A stretch of 64,000 bases of DNA from Brevundimonas sp. (GCF_016742135.1 NZ_JACVCG010000004.1:62001-126000); one strand, 5' to 3'. Positions 32,165 to 41,184 are shown, counted from the stretch's first letter. Numbers and translations: made by a program. The notes: generated from the sequence alone by a model not told the origin.

Positions 32165-32286
32165 GGAGTGACGAGTGGCGAGTGACGAGTGGCGAGAGCC
32201 GCTCGTCGCTGGCCGAAAGGGTGAGACACGAGCTGTCGGGAGTGAGAGCAGGCGAACTCGCCACTCGTTCCTCGGCACTCGCCACT
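32165..32286. repeat. family-B palindromic repeat B2 between capsid and gp6 genes
   Basis: GAGTGACGAGTGGCGAGTG at the left and CTCGCCACTCGTTCC plus CTCGGCACTCGCCACT at the right are inverted. Same element as B1 in uup. It widens the gap between gp5 and gp6 to 147 bases. Confidence 0.7.
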
Positions 32287-32307
32287 TTCAAACGAAGCGA
32301 GAAACCA

Positions 32308-32574
32308 ATGACCGCACCGGTGACCCTGGCCGAGGCGAAGGCCTTTCTGCGCGTCGGGCATGACGGCGAGGATAGTCTGATCCAGACCCTGATCGAGGCC
32401 GCGCAGGCGCGGGTCGAGGGCGAGGTGGATCAGCCGCTGGATGCCGACAGCCCCGCGCCGCTGAGGCTGGCCGTGATGATGCTGACCCTGATCGCCCATG
32501 AGCGGGGGCTGGCGGAAATGACGGCGCAGGCCGTCGAGGCGTGGATCGCGCCCTACCGGACGGTGCGGCTGTGA
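32308..32574 (+). CDS. GTA head-tail connector (gp6)
   Basis: An 88-residue all-helical protein of the phage gp6-like connector family: VTLAEAKAFLRVGHDGEDSLIQTLIEAAQARVEGEV then RLAVMMLTLIAHERG. It joins the portal to the tail. The ATG at 32308 is chosen because the conserved start MTAPVTLAEAK begins there; the frame upstream is repeat B2. Overlaps the next gene by four bases (GTGA). Confidence 0.88.
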   Translation: MTAPVTLAEAKAFLRVGHDGEDSLIQTLIEAAQARVEGEVDQPLDADSPAPLRLAVMMLTLIAHERGLAEMTAQAVEAWIAPYRTVRL

Positions 32575-32879
32575 GCGCGGCCGCGCGGCGGGTGCTGGCG
32601 GGCCTGTATGCGGTGACCGTGGCCGAGACGCCGTATGGCGGGCAGGCGCGGACCTGGGAGTTGCTGGGCCAGATCTGGCTGAACCCCGGCAAGGTCGGCG
32701 GGCGACGCCGGAGCGGGCCGGACGGCCTGCAGCGGATCGACACGCGACGGGTGACGGCGGGGCGGGACCCCCGGCTGAACGCCGGCCGGGTGCTGGAGTT
32801 TGAGGGCGTGCGCTGGCGCATCCTGGCGGTCGCGACCGGTCCGGCGGACACCGACCTTGAGCTGGAGCGGCTGGCATGA
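32571..32879 (+). CDS. GTA head closure/adaptor protein (gp7)
   Basis: A 102-residue beta-rich protein: VTVAETPYGGQARTWELLGQIWLNPGKVGG, TAGRDPRLNAGRVLEFEGVRWRILAV, matching head-tail joining proteins in the RcGTA gp7 position. The GTG at 32571 overlaps the gp6 stop. Next gene overlaps by four bases. Confidence 0.82.
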   Translation: MSAAARRVLAGLYAVTVAETPYGGQARTWELLGQIWLNPGKVGGRRRSGPDGLQRIDTRRVTAGRDPRLNAGRVLEFEGVRWRILAVATGPADTDLELERLA

Positions 32880-33274
32880 GTCATGAGCTGGCCCTGCAGA
32901 AGGGCATCCTCGCGCGGCTGAAGGCGGATGCGACGCTGGATGCGCTGGTGGGCGGCCGGGTCTGGGACGCGGTGCCGCCGGACCCGACCTACCCCCATGT
33001 GAAGCTGGGACGCAGCCAAGGCCGGCCGGTGGCAGGCGGCGACGGAGCGATGGAGCACCAGCTGACGCTGATCGTCGCCTCGCGGTTCTGCGGGACGGAG
33101 GAGGCGCGGGCGGTGGCGGCGGCCGTGCGGCTATGCCTGAGCGAGGCGGTGATCGAGACCGACGGCGTGCGCAGCCTGAAGCTGGAGGTGCCGTTGAGCG
33201 ACGTCTTTGCCGCCGATGACCGACTGACGACCTGGGCCGTGATCCGCGTGCGCGCGGTGACGCAGGACATCTGA
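32876..33274 (+). CDS. GTA tail terminator protein (gp8, DUF3168)
   Basis: A 132-residue DUF3168 protein: LALQKGILARLKADATLDALVGGRVWD, YPHVKLGRSQ, LTLIVASRFCGTEEAR, VRSLKLEVPLSDVFAADDRLTTWAVIRVRAV. DUF3168 proteins cap the tail tube and join it to the head. ATGA overlap with gp7. Confidence 0.88.
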   Translation: MSHELALQKGILARLKADATLDALVGGRVWDAVPPDPTYPHVKLGRSQGRPVAGGDGAMEHQLTLIVASRFCGTEEARAVAAAVRLCLSEAVIETDGVRSLKLEVPLSDVFAADDRLTTWAVIRVRAVTQDI

Positions 33275-33302
33275 CAACCCCAAGACAATCGAGGAGAGTT
33301 CC

Positions 33303-33713
33303 ATGGCAGCCCAGAGCGGCAAGGACCTGTTGCTGAAGATCGAGACGGACCCGGACACCTTTCTGACGGTGGCGGGCCTGAGGGCGCGGACGGTGTCGCT
33401 GAATGCGCGCGCCGTCGATGTGACCGATGCGGACAGCGCCGGGCGCTGGCGCGAACTGCTGGCCGGAGCGGGGGTGCGCACGGCGGCCATCGCCGGTCAG
33501 GGGATATTCCGCGATGCGGCATCGGATGCGCGGATCCGCGAGGCCTTCTTCGCCCAGAGCACGGACCGCTGGCAGGTGATCGTGCCCGACTTTGGCCGGC
33601 TGGAGGGGCGGTTCGTGGTCTCGGAGCTGGAATATGCGGGTGAGCATGACGGCGAGGCGAGCTTTGCGCTGAGCCTCGCGAGCGCCGGTGAACTGACGTT
33701 CGAGGCCATCTGA
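33303..33713 (+). CDS. GTA major tail tube protein (gp9)
   Basis: A 136-residue protein of the TP901-1-type major tail family: SGKDLLLKIETDPDTFLTVAGLRARTVSLNARAVDVTDADS and the C-terminal EGRFVVSELEYAGEHDGEASFALSLASAG. GAGGAGAG precedes the ATG. It polymerises to form the tail tube. Confidence 0.9.
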   Translation: MAAQSGKDLLLKIETDPDTFLTVAGLRARTVSLNARAVDVTDADSAGRWRELLAGAGVRTAAIAGQGIFRDAASDARIREAFFAQSTDRWQVIVPDFGRLEGRFVVSELEYAGEHDGEASFALSLASAGELTFEAI

Positions 33714-34021
33714 TGCGGATGGCCAATGGGGCGCGCGGCGAGGTGCTGGTCGAGCTGGACGGCGTGCCGCGACGGCTGTGCCTGACGCTGGGGGCGCTGG
33801 CGGAGATCGAGACGGCGCTGGCGGTGTCGGGGGTCGAGGGGCTGGTCGAGCGGCTGAGGCGGCCGACCGCGCGGGACCTGATGGCGGTGCTGGCGGCGCT
33901 GCTGAATGGCGGCGGGGAGCGGGAGCTGGCGGAGCGGCTGGAGCAGGCGTCGATCTCGCCCCAGGACGCGGCCGAGGCTGTGGCGCAGGCTTTTGCCGCC
34001 GTGGGCGGGGGCGAGGGATGA
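33713..34021 (+). CDS. GTA gp10-family protein
   Basis: A 102-residue protein with ANGARGEVLVELDGVPRRLCLTLGALAEIETAL and RRPTARDLMAVLAALLNGGGE, the pattern of the GTA gp10 family, thought to be a tail assembly protein. Starts in the gp9 stop (TGATG-type overlap) and overlaps the next gene by four bases. Confidence 0.82.
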   Translation: MRMANGARGEVLVELDGVPRRLCLTLGALAEIETALAVSGVEGLVERLRRPTARDLMAVLAALLNGGGERELAERLEQASISPQDAAEAVAQAFAAVGGGEG

Positions 34022-34206
34022 CAGAGGCCTGGGCGGGGCGGCTGCGGCTGGCGGTCCGGCTGGGCCTGACGCCCGGGGCCTTCTGGGCCCTGTCGATCGC
34101 GGAATGGCAGTCGCTGACGCGGACGCCGGGGCAGGCCCCGCCGCTGAGCCGCGCCGAATTTGACCGGTTGAGCCGGGACTGGCCTGACGAGGGAGCGAGA
34201 GCATGA
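34018..34206 (+). CDS. GTA phage tail assembly chaperone (short)
   Basis: A 62-residue protein: AGRLRLAVRLGLTPGAFWALSIAEWQSLT, the signature of the Rcc01693-type tail assembly chaperone family (Phage_TAC). The ATG at 34018 overlaps the gp10 stop. Together with gp10 it probably guides tape-measure folding before tail polymerisation. Confidence 0.85.
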   Translation: MTEAWAGRLRLAVRLGLTPGAFWALSIAEWQSLTRTPGQAPPLSRAEFDRLSRDWPDEGARA

Positions 34207-34742
34207 CGGACACATTTGGCCCGTCCGGGCTGGAGACGGTGCCGCTGGAGGCGGCCGAGGCGGCGGCCGCGCTGGAGAGCCTGAAAGAACCGGCCGAACG
34301 CGCGGCGCGGTCGATCGAACAGGCCTTCGACCGGGCGGGGGAGAGTCTGGCGGCCTCGCTGACGCGGGCGGCTGCGGACGGAGAGATCACGCTTGCGGAG
34401 CTGGCGCGGGCGGTGCTGGCGGCGGCCAATTCCGCGGTCGGGACCTTGATGAGCGGTGGCGGCGGCGGGCTGGGCGAGGCCTTGGCCAGCGCGGTCGGTG
34501 GGCTGTTCTCCGGTTCGCGGGCCGAAGGCGGACCGGTGATGCCGGGCGGGGCCTATCTGGTCGGCGAACGCGGGCCGGAGGTGTTCCGACCCTCGCAGGC
34601 GGGCGTTGTCGGCGGCGTTGAGGGGCCCGGCCTGGTGCTGAACCTGAAGGTCGAGGGCGGGGCGCCGGGGCTGTTGCGCTCCGAGACGCAGATTGCCCAG
34701 GCGCTGGCCCGCGCGGTGGCGCTGGGCGCGCGCCGGTACTGA
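34203..34742 (+). CDS. GTA tail tape measure protein (gp11), short
   Basis: A 179-residue helical protein: LETVPLEAAEAAAALESLKEPAERAARSIEQAFDRAG, a glycine-rich SGGGGGLGEAL and GLFSGSRAEGGPVMPGGAYLVGERGPEVFRP, the C-terminal motif of lambda-type tape measures. The short length fits a short GTA tail. ATGA overlap with the chaperone gene. Confidence 0.88.
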   Translation: MTDTFGPSGLETVPLEAAEAAAALESLKEPAERAARSIEQAFDRAGESLAASLTRAAADGEITLAELARAVLAAANSAVGTLMSGGGGGLGEALASAVGGLFSGSRAEGGPVMPGGAYLVGERGPEVFRPSQAGVVGGVEGPGLVLNLKVEGGAPGLLRSETQIAQALARAVALGARRY

Positions 34743-34753
34743 GGGGGTATGGG

Positions 34754-35368
34754 ATGAGTTTCCATGAAGTGAGCCTGCCTGCACGCCTGGCGTTCGGATC
34801 GACGGGTGGGGTGGAGCGGCGGACCGAGGTGGTGACCCTGGCGTCTGGTCATGAGCGGCGGTCGACGCCGTGGGCCAGTGGTCGGCGGCGCTATCTGATC
34901 GGGTCGGGACTGCGGTCTCTGGATGACATGGCGGCGCTGACCGCGTTTTTCGAGGCGCGGCAGGGGCGACTGTACGGGTTTCGGTTCCGGGACTTTGCCG
35001 ATTTCAAATCCTGTGCGCCCGGGGACGAGCCCGGCCCCGGCGATCAGGCGATCGGCACCGGCGACGGGGTCACGACGCAGTTTCCGCTGGCCAAGGCCTA
35101 TGGCGGGACGACGCGGCGGATCGCCAAGCCGGTCGAGGGGTCGGTGCGGGTGGCCGTGGACGGCACCGAAGCGTTGGAAGGGTGGAGCGTCGATGTCACG
35201 ACGGGTGAAGTGACGTTCGCGACCGCGCCTGACGAGGGGGCGGAGATCACCGCAGGCTACCGGTTCGACACGCCGGTGCGGTTCGATGCCGACCGGCTGG
35301 AGATCACGCTGGAGAGCTTTGGCAGCGGACGGATGGTGGCCATGCCGCTGATCGAGATCCGGGTCTGA
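34754..35368 (+). CDS. GTA distal tail protein (gp12, DUF2460)
   Basis: A 204-residue DUF2460 protein: FHEVSLPARLAFGSTGGVERRTEVVTLASGHERR, ALTAFFEARQGRLYGFRFRDFADFKS, QFPLAKAYGGTTRRIAKPVEG, RFDTPVRFDADRLEI. It forms the distal tail ring connecting tube and baseplate hub. Confidence 0.92.
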   Translation: MSFHEVSLPARLAFGSTGGVERRTEVVTLASGHERRSTPWASGRRRYLIGSGLRSLDDMAALTAFFEARQGRLYGFRFRDFADFKSCAPGDEPGPGDQAIGTGDGVTTQFPLAKAYGGTTRRIAKPVEGSVRVAVDGTEALEGWSVDVTTGEVTFATAPDEGAEITAGYRFDTPVRFDADRLEITLESFGSGRMVAMPLIEIRV

Positions 35369-35371
35369 GCC

Positions 35372-36031
35372 ATGCGCGACATTCCCGAAGAGATGGCCGC
35401 CCGGATCGAGTCCGGGGCGGCGACGCTGTGCCATGCCTGGCGGGTCACGCGGGCGGACGGAATGCAGCTGGGCTTCACCGATCACGACCGGACGCTGGAG
35501 GTGGACGGCACCCCCTGCTCGCCGGTCGAGGGGTTCGAGGCTGGGGCGCGCGAGGGCGAGGCGGGGTTCGAGCCCGGCAGCCTGACGCTGGCGGGCCATC
35601 TGGGTGAGGGTGACGACACCCTGACCGAGGCGGCCATCGGTGCGGGGCTGTTTGATCGGGCCCGCGTCGAGCTGTGGCGCGTGGACTGGGTGCGGCCCGA
35701 CCTGAAGGTGCGGCTGTGGGTGGGGCGTATCCGCGCGCTGAAGCGCGACGGCGGGCGGCTGACGGTCGAACTGGAGGGGCCGCTGGCGGCGCTGGATCGA
35801 CGGATCGGGCGGACCTATGGCCGGCTGTGCGAGGCACGCCTGGGCGACGGCCCGTGCGGGGTGGACCTGGAGGCTCACCCCGGGGCGCGCTGCGACAAGC
35901 GGTGGGAAACCTGCGTCGGGACATTCGCCAACGGGGTCAATTTCCGGGGCTTCCCCGACATTCCGGGCGACGACTTCATCGCGGCGCATCCGGTGGACGG
36001 GGGGCGGCATGACGGCCGGAGCCGCCGGTGA
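35372..36031 (+). CDS. GTA baseplate hub protein (gp13, DUF2163)
   Basis: A 219-residue DUF2163 protein: ATLCHAWRVTRADGMQLGFTDHD, FEPGSLTLAGHL, ARVELWRVDW. Four cysteines (153, 162, 174, 181 in LCEARLGDGPCG and ARCDKRWETC) match the positions that hold an iron-sulfur cluster in the RcGTA hub. The last residues (GRHDGRSRR) overlap the next gene, which starts with GTG inside the stop. Confidence 0.92.
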   Translation: MRDIPEEMAARIESGAATLCHAWRVTRADGMQLGFTDHDRTLEVDGTPCSPVEGFEAGAREGEAGFEPGSLTLAGHLGEGDDTLTEAAIGAGLFDRARVELWRVDWVRPDLKVRLWVGRIRALKRDGGRLTVELEGPLAALDRRIGRTYGRLCEARLGDGPCGVDLEAHPGARCDKRWETCVGTFANGVNFRGFPDIPGDDFIAAHPVDGGRHDGRSRR

Positions 36032-36474
36032 GGACAGCGGCGCTTGTAGCCGCGCGAGGCTGGGTCGGGACGCCCTATCGCCATCAGGCCAGCCTGAAAG
36101 GTGAGGGCGCAGACTGTCTGGGCTTGATCCGGGGGGTGTGGCGCGAGGTGGTCGGGCCGGAGCCGGAAACCCTGCCGCCCTATTCGCCCGACTGGGCCGA
36201 AGCGGGCGGGGCCGAGACGCTGCTGATGGCGGCGCGGCGCTGGCTGATCGAGATCGAGCCGGAGGCGGCACGGCCGGGCGATGTGCTGCTTTTCCGCATG
36301 CGGGCCGATGTGCCGATCAAGCACTGCGGAATCCTGAGCGCGGTGGGTCCGCCCGAGCCGAGGCTGATCCATGCCTATTGGGGCCGGTCGGTGGTCGAGA
36401 GCTGGATGGGCGACTGGTGGCTGCGAAAGCGGGCGGCGGCCTTTACCTGGCCCGGCCCGACATCAGAAACGTAA
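36028..36474 (+). CDS. GTA tail peptidase, NlpC/P60 family (gp14)
   Basis: A 148-residue cysteine peptidase that probably locally opens recipient peptidoglycan. Catalytic Cys30 in GEGADCLGLIRGVW and His99 in VPIKHCGIL; GDVLLFRM lies between them as in the family. Start is GTG at 36028, overlapping the gp13 stop. Confidence 0.92.
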   Translation: MRTAALVAARGWVGTPYRHQASLKGEGADCLGLIRGVWREVVGPEPETLPPYSPDWAEAGGAETLLMAARRWLIEIEPEAARPGDVLLFRMRADVPIKHCGILSAVGPPEPRLIHAYWGRSVVESWMGDWWLRKRAAAFTWPGPTSET

Positions 36475-36483
36475 GGAGACAGC

Positions 36484-39400
36484 ATGGCACAGGCCGTACT
36501 GGGAGGACTGGGTCAGGCGCTGGGTGGCGGCGTGGGTCAGGCCATCGGCCGGGCGCTGGGTGGCATGCTGGACCAGCGGCTGGTGGCAAGCCTCGGATCG
36601 GCGCGTCAGGTGGGGCCGAGGCTGGAGGCCCTCCGGCTGCAGTCGACTGCCGAGGGGACGCCCATGGCGCTGGTGCTCGGTCGGGCGCGCGTGACGGGAC
36701 AGGTCATCTGGGCCGCGCGATTTCTGGAACGGCGGCACGAGCACGGCGGCGGCAAGGGCGGGCCGCGCACGGAATCCTATACCTATTCGCTGAGCTTTGC
36801 CGTCGCGGTCTGTGAGGGGCCGATCGACGGCATCGGTCGGGTCTGGGCCGACGGGCAGCCGCTGGACCGGGCTGGAGTGACCCTGCGTATCCACCGGGGC
36901 ACGGAAGACCAGATGCCTGACCCGCTGATCGAGGCGGTCGAGGGGGTGGGGGCGGCGCCAGCCTATCGCGGGACGGCCTATGTGGTGTTCGAGGATCTGC
37001 CGCTGGCGGCGTTCGGCAATCGCGTGCCGCAGCTGGCGTTCGAGGTGTTTCGCAGGCCGGCGGGCGGCGCGCTCGCGCTGGAGGACCGGTTGCAAGGGGT
37101 ATGTCTGATCCCCGGTGCGGGGGAATTCGTGCTGGCGACCGAGCCTGTGGTGCGACGCGCGGGTCTGACCCGGACCGAGGTCGAGAATGTGAGCTCGGCC
37201 GAGGGGCGGCCCGACCTGATCGTGTCACTGGATCAACTGACGGCGGCCTGTCCCAACCTGAAGCGGGTCAGTCTGGTGATCGGCTGGTTCGGCGATGATC
37301 TGAGGGCCGGTCACTGCACCATCCGGCCGGGAGTGGAGCGACGTGACAAGCCGACGGTGCCGCTGGACTGGTCGGTGGCCGGGTTGGACCGTGCGACGGC
37401 GAATCTGGTGAGCACGGTCGGGGGCGCGCCGGCCTATGGCGGGACACCGTCGGACAACAGCGTGCGACAGGCAGTGGCGGAGCTGAAGGCGCGTGGGCTG
37501 GAGGTGACGCTGTATCCGTTCGTCTTCATGGACATACCGCCGGGCAATGAGCTGAGCGATCCGTATGGCGGAGCGGAGCAGGCGGCCTATCCCTGGCGCG
37601 GGCGGGTCGTGGCGGACGATCCGATGACGGCCGGGGCTGATGTCGAGGCGATGTTCGGCACGGCGGACGGCTGGGGCCTGAGGCGGCTGGCGCGCCATTA
37701 TGCAGCGCTGGCGGCAGAGACGGGGGCCGACGGCCTGCTGATCGGGTCGGAGATGCGGGGGCTGACGACCAGCCGCGATGCGGGTGGCGGCTATCCGGCG
37801 GTGGCGGCTTTTCGTGCGCTGCTGGCTGAGTGTAGGGCCATCGTGGGACCGGGGGTGGCCCTGTCCTATGCGGCGGACTGGTCGGAGTATTCGGGGCACC
37901 GGCCGGACGATGGCTCGGGCGATGTGATGTTCCATCTGGACCCGCTGTGGGCCGATGATGACCTCGATTATGTGGGGATCGACTGGTACCCGCCGCTGGG
38001 CGACTGGCGCGCGGGCAACGGTGGGCTGGACGCCGCGAGCTATGAGGGGCCGGATGATCCCGCCTATCTGGCGATGCAGATGGCCGGCGGCGAGCATTTC
38101 GACTGGTTCTACGCCGACGGCGCGGACCGGGCGGCGCAGGTGCGGACGCCGATTGCCGATCTGGCCCATGGCGAGGACTGGGTGTTCCGGGCCAAGGACC
38201 TGAAGGGCTGGTGGAGCCATGCGCACCATGATCGGCCCGGTGGGGTGAGGTCGGCCAGCCCGACCGCCTGGATTCCGGGCATGAAGCCGATCCGCCTGAC
38301 CGAGTTCGGCTGTGCGGCGGTGGACCGGGGCGGCAATGCCCCCAATCTGTTTCAGGATCCGAAGAGCGCCGAGAGTGCGCTTCCGCCGGGGTCAACCGGG
38401 GCGCGTGACGACCGGATGCAGCGCCGGGCGCTGGAAGCGGTGCTGGACCATTTCGAGGATGGCGAGGCCAATCCGGTGTCTGGCGTCTATGGCGGGCGGA
38501 TGCTGGAGGGGGCCGATGCCTGGTGCTGGGATGCGCGGCCGTGGCCGGCATTCCCGGGCCGACCGGAGCTGTGGGCCGATGCCCCGGCCTGGCATAGCGG
38601 TCACTGGCTGAACGGACGGCTGCTGGGCGAGACCGAGGGTCTGCTGGCCGATCTGGTGGGCCGGATCGGACCGGAAGAACTGCCGGTGATCGGGCCCGTG
38701 CGAGACCGGATCGAGGGCTATGTGATCGATCGGCCGATGAGCGTGCGTGAGGCGCTGGGGCCACTGGTCTCGGGTTTGGGGCTGGTGGTCAGCGAAGCGG
38801 GCGGGCGGCTGACACTGAGGGCGGACGGAGACGGGCCGGTGGTGGTGATCGACCCCGAGGAGCTGGCCCTGCCCGATGAGGGTGGAGCCGAAGTTCGCGA
38901 CCGTACGGTGGACGAGGCCCCCGACCGGGTGCGGGTGCGCTATCTGAATCTGGCGGACGACTATCAGATCGGATCGGTGACCCTGAGCCGGGATCAAGGG
39001 GGCGATACAGTCGCGGGACTGGATGTCGACCTGCCCGCCGTTTGCGATGAGGCACAGGCACGGCGGTTCGCGGCGCGGCTGGCGGCGGGGCTGGACGGGA
39101 TCGAGCGCCGGACGCTGAGGCTGGGCCCGCTGCAGGCGCTGACGCTGGAGCCCGGGGATCGGGTGAAGATGCCGGGAGAGGACGATTTGTGGCGCGTCGA
39201 ACGCATCTCCCTCGACGAAGAGGCGCGCGCGGTTCTGGTGCCCGTGCCGATCGTGACGAGGGAGGACGGAACGCCGGTGTGGCGCCTGCCGAGTCGGTCG
39301 GGGCCGTCGGGCGCACCATGGATGCGGATCCTAGAGCTGCCCCCGCTGGTCGGGCGGTCGGAAGGCGGCGTCGTGGCAGCGGTCGCGGTCGAGCCCTGGT

Positions 39401-40245
39401 CGCGGCATGCGGTTACGGCAGGACCGGACGCCTTGAGCCAGACTCTGCGAGGCGTAGCCCGAAGCCCGGCGTCCGTGGGCGTGTTGACCGAACCGTTGAC
39501 GCCCGGCGTGTGCGGGCGATGGGATGAGACGGCGAGCGTGACCGTGCAGGTCGAGGGGCGTTCCCCCGAGAGCCGCGAGAAGCTGGCGGTGCTGGCCGGG
39601 GCCAATGCGGTGGCGGTCGAGACCCCGGCGGGTTGGGAGGTGATCCAGTACAGGGTGGCGACGCTGGTCAGTGGGGACGTGTGGCGATTGACCGGACTGC
39701 TGCGCGGGCAGGGCGGGGGCGAGACTGAGGCGGAGACCGGCGCCGAGGTCGGGGCCGCCGTGGTGTTTCTGGATGACAGTCTGGTCGGGCCGGGATCGAT
39801 GCGGGACGAATGGGGCCTGCCGCTGTTGTGGCGGGCAGGAGCGGGTGGGGCGGTGCCTTCGGGTCCGTTCGTCAGCGAGCTGACCCATGTGTTGACGGGA
39901 CGGGCTGAGCGGCCGTGGCGACCGGTGCATCTGAAGGTGAGACCGGAAGGCGGGGGCCTGGCGCTGAGCTGGATCGCGCGCTTGCGAACGGGTGGCGACG
40001 GCTGGGATGGGGAGGCGGAGACGGTCGATCCGTTGCGGTTCCGGGTGCGCATTCTGGTCGGTGACATTGAGAGACGCGTGGTTGAGGTCACGGGCACAGA
40101 GTGGCTGTATTCCAGCGCGGAACGGGTGGCGGATTTCCCGGGCGGGTACGAGGCCGCGCGCTTTGCGGTGTCGCAGGTCTCAATCCACGGCATATGGGGG
40201 CCGGAGGCGGTCGCACCCCTTTGCGAAGGCGGTGGCATGCCCTAA
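36484..40245 (+). CDS. GTA megatron/tail fibre host-specificity protein (gp15, TIM-barrel)
   Basis: The largest GTA gene, 1253 residues. Domains in order: an N-terminal glycine-rich hub-anchoring part (GLGQALGGGVGQAIGRALGG), a phage-tail domain, a GTA TIM-barrel-like glycoside-hydrolase fold (about 420-720; SYAADWSEYSGHRPDDGS, VGIDWYPPLGDWR, MKPIRLTEFGC), and a C-terminal phage tail receptor-binding half (WEVIQYRVATLVSGDVWRLTGLL). RcGTA gp15 forms the tail spike and delivers DNA. It is a single intact frame and the last gene of the cluster. Confidence 0.95.
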   Translation: MAQAVLGGLGQALGGGVGQAIGRALGGMLDQRLVASLGSARQVGPRLEALRLQSTAEGTPMALVLGRARVTGQVIWAARFLERRHEHGGGKGGPRTESYTYSLSFAVAVCEGPIDGIGRVWADGQPLDRAGVTLRIHRGTEDQMPDPLIEAVEGVGAAPAYRGTAYVVFEDLPLAAFGNRVPQLAFEVFRRPAGGALALEDRLQGVCLIPGAGEFVLATEPVVRRAGLTRTEVENVSSAEGRPDLIVSLDQLTAACPNLKRVSLVIGWFGDDLRAGHCTIRPGVERRDKPTVPLDWSVAGLDRATANLVSTVGGAPAYGGTPSDNSVRQAVAELKARGLEVTLYPFVFMDIPPGNELSDPYGGAEQAAYPWRGRVVADDPMTAGADVEAMFGTADGWGLRRLARHYAALAAETGADGLLIGSEMRGLTTSRDAGGGYPAVAAFRALLAECRAIVGPGVALSYAADWSEYSGHRPDDGSGDVMFHLDPLWADDDLDYVGIDWYPPLGDWRAGNGGLDAASYEGPDDPAYLAMQMAGGEHFDWFYADGADRAAQVRTPIADLAHGEDWVFRAKDLKGWWSHAHHDRPGGVRSASPTAWIPGMKPIRLTEFGCAAVDRGGNAPNLFQDPKSAESALPPGSTGARDDRMQRRALEAVLDHFEDGEANPVSGVYGGRMLEGADAWCWDARPWPAFPGRPELWADAPAWHSGHWLNGRLLGETEGLLADLVGRIGPEELPVIGPVRDRIEGYVIDRPMSVREALGPLVSGLGLVVSEAGGRLTLRADGDGPVVVIDPEELALPDEGGAEVRDRTVDEAPDRVRVRYLNLADDYQIGSVTLSRDQGGDTVAGLDVDLPAVCDEAQARRFAARLAAGLDGIERRTLRLGPLQALTLEPGDRVKMPGEDDLWRVERISLDEEARAVLVPVPIVTREDGTPVWRLPSRSGPSGAPWMRILELPPLVGRSEGGVVAAVAVEPWSRHAVTAGPDALSQTLRGVARSPASVGVLTEPLTPGVCGRWDETASVTVQVEGRSPESREKLAVLAGANAVAVETPAGWEVIQYRVATLVSGDVWRLTGLLRGQGGGETEAETGAEVGAAVVFLDDSLVGPGSMRDEWGLPLLWRAGAGGAVPSGPFVSELTHVLTGRAERPWRPVHLKVRPEGGGLALSWIARLRTGGDGWDGEAETVDPLRFRVRILVGDIERRVVEVTGTEWLYSSAERVADFPGGYEAARFAVSQVSIHGIWGPEAVAPLCEGGGMP

Positions 40246-40281
40246 CTGATGGCCCTGAGCTATCAGGAGCGATGATCAACC

Positions 40282-41184
40282 GTGGCAGGCGATCCCTATC
40301 AGGAACTGGGTGTGTCCCGGGGCGCGAGCGCGGACGAGATCAAGAAGGCCTTCCGCAAACTGGCCAAGGACTTTCACCCCGACAAGAACCCGGGCGATGC
40401 GGCCGCCGAGGACCGGTTCAAGCGGATCACAGCGGCTTTCGACCTGCTGGGCGATGCGGAAAAGCGCGCGAAATTTGATCGCGGCGAAATCGACGCCGAT
40501 GGCCGCGAGCAATATCGGGGCTTCAGTGGCGGCGGCCGCGGACCGGGCGGCTTTGGGCAGGGCGGGTTCGGGGGCGGCGCCCGCGCGACCTTTGACGACA
40601 TCGATCTGGAAGACATTTTTGGCGGCATGTTCGGCGGCGGAGGGGCGCGGCCTCGCGGAGGCGCCACGCGTGGCCCCGCGCGCGGTCAGGACGTTCGGGC
40701 CAGTCTGGAGATCAGTCTCGAGGACGCCATCCAGGGCTCGACGCGCAGGATCCAGTTTTCGGATGGTCGCACGCTGGATGTGACCATTCCGAAGGGTGCC
40801 GACGACGGTCAGGTGATCCGGCTGAAGGGACAGGGCGTAGCCTCACCGCGTGGGGGGCCGGCCGGGGATGCCCTGATCGAACTGAAGATCGCGCCGCATG
40901 CCCTGTACCACCGCGACGGGGCCGATCTGACCATGGATCTGGCGGTGCCGCTGGCGGATGCGGTGCTGGGCGGAAAGGTGGCCGTGCGGACGCCCGACGG
41001 GGTGGTCAATCTGACGGTGCCGAAGGGGTCGAACTCGGGCCAGACGATGCGGCTGAAGGGCAAGGGCGCCTTTGCCGCCGGGCGGCGCGGCGACCTTAAG
41101 GTGCGGCTGATGATCCAGTTGCCGGGCGAGGATGTGCCGGAGCTCATCAAGGCGGCCGAGACCCTTCGGAAACGCGCGCTGTGA
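40282..41184 (+). CDS. DnaJ-type J-domain chaperone (CbpA-like, no zinc finger)
   Basis: Residues 1-66 are a J-domain with the Hsp70-activating HPD (DFHPDKNPGDAAAEDRFKRI). A Gly/Phe-rich linker (FGQGGFGGGARATFDD, GGMFGGGG) and two beta-barrel substrate domains follow (VRASLEISLEDAIQGSTRRI, GADDGQVIRLKGQG, LTMDLAVPLADAVLGG). There is no CxxCxGxG zinc centre, so it is closer to CbpA than to DnaJ. Starts at GTG 40282 and overlaps serC by four bases (GTGA); that coupling is unusual. Confidence 0.92.
   Translation: MAGDPYQELGVSRGASADEIKKAFRKLAKDFHPDKNPGDAAAEDRFKRITAAFDLLGDAEKRAKFDRGEIDADGREQYRGFSGGGRGPGGFGQGGFGGGARATFDDIDLEDIFGGMFGGGGARPRGGATRGPARGQDVRASLEISLEDAIQGSTRRIQFSDGRTLDVTIPKGADDGQVIRLKGQGVASPRGGPAGDALIELKIAPHALYHRDGADLTMDLAVPLADAVLGGKVAVRTPDGVVNLTVPKGSNSGQTMRLKGKGAFAAGRRGDLKVRLMIQLPGEDVPELIKAAETLRKRAL

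Noticed and set aside
23342..40245. Integrated prophage
   Set aside because: No integrase, repressor, replication or lysis gene and no flanking attachment-site repeats; gene order and content match a gene transfer agent.
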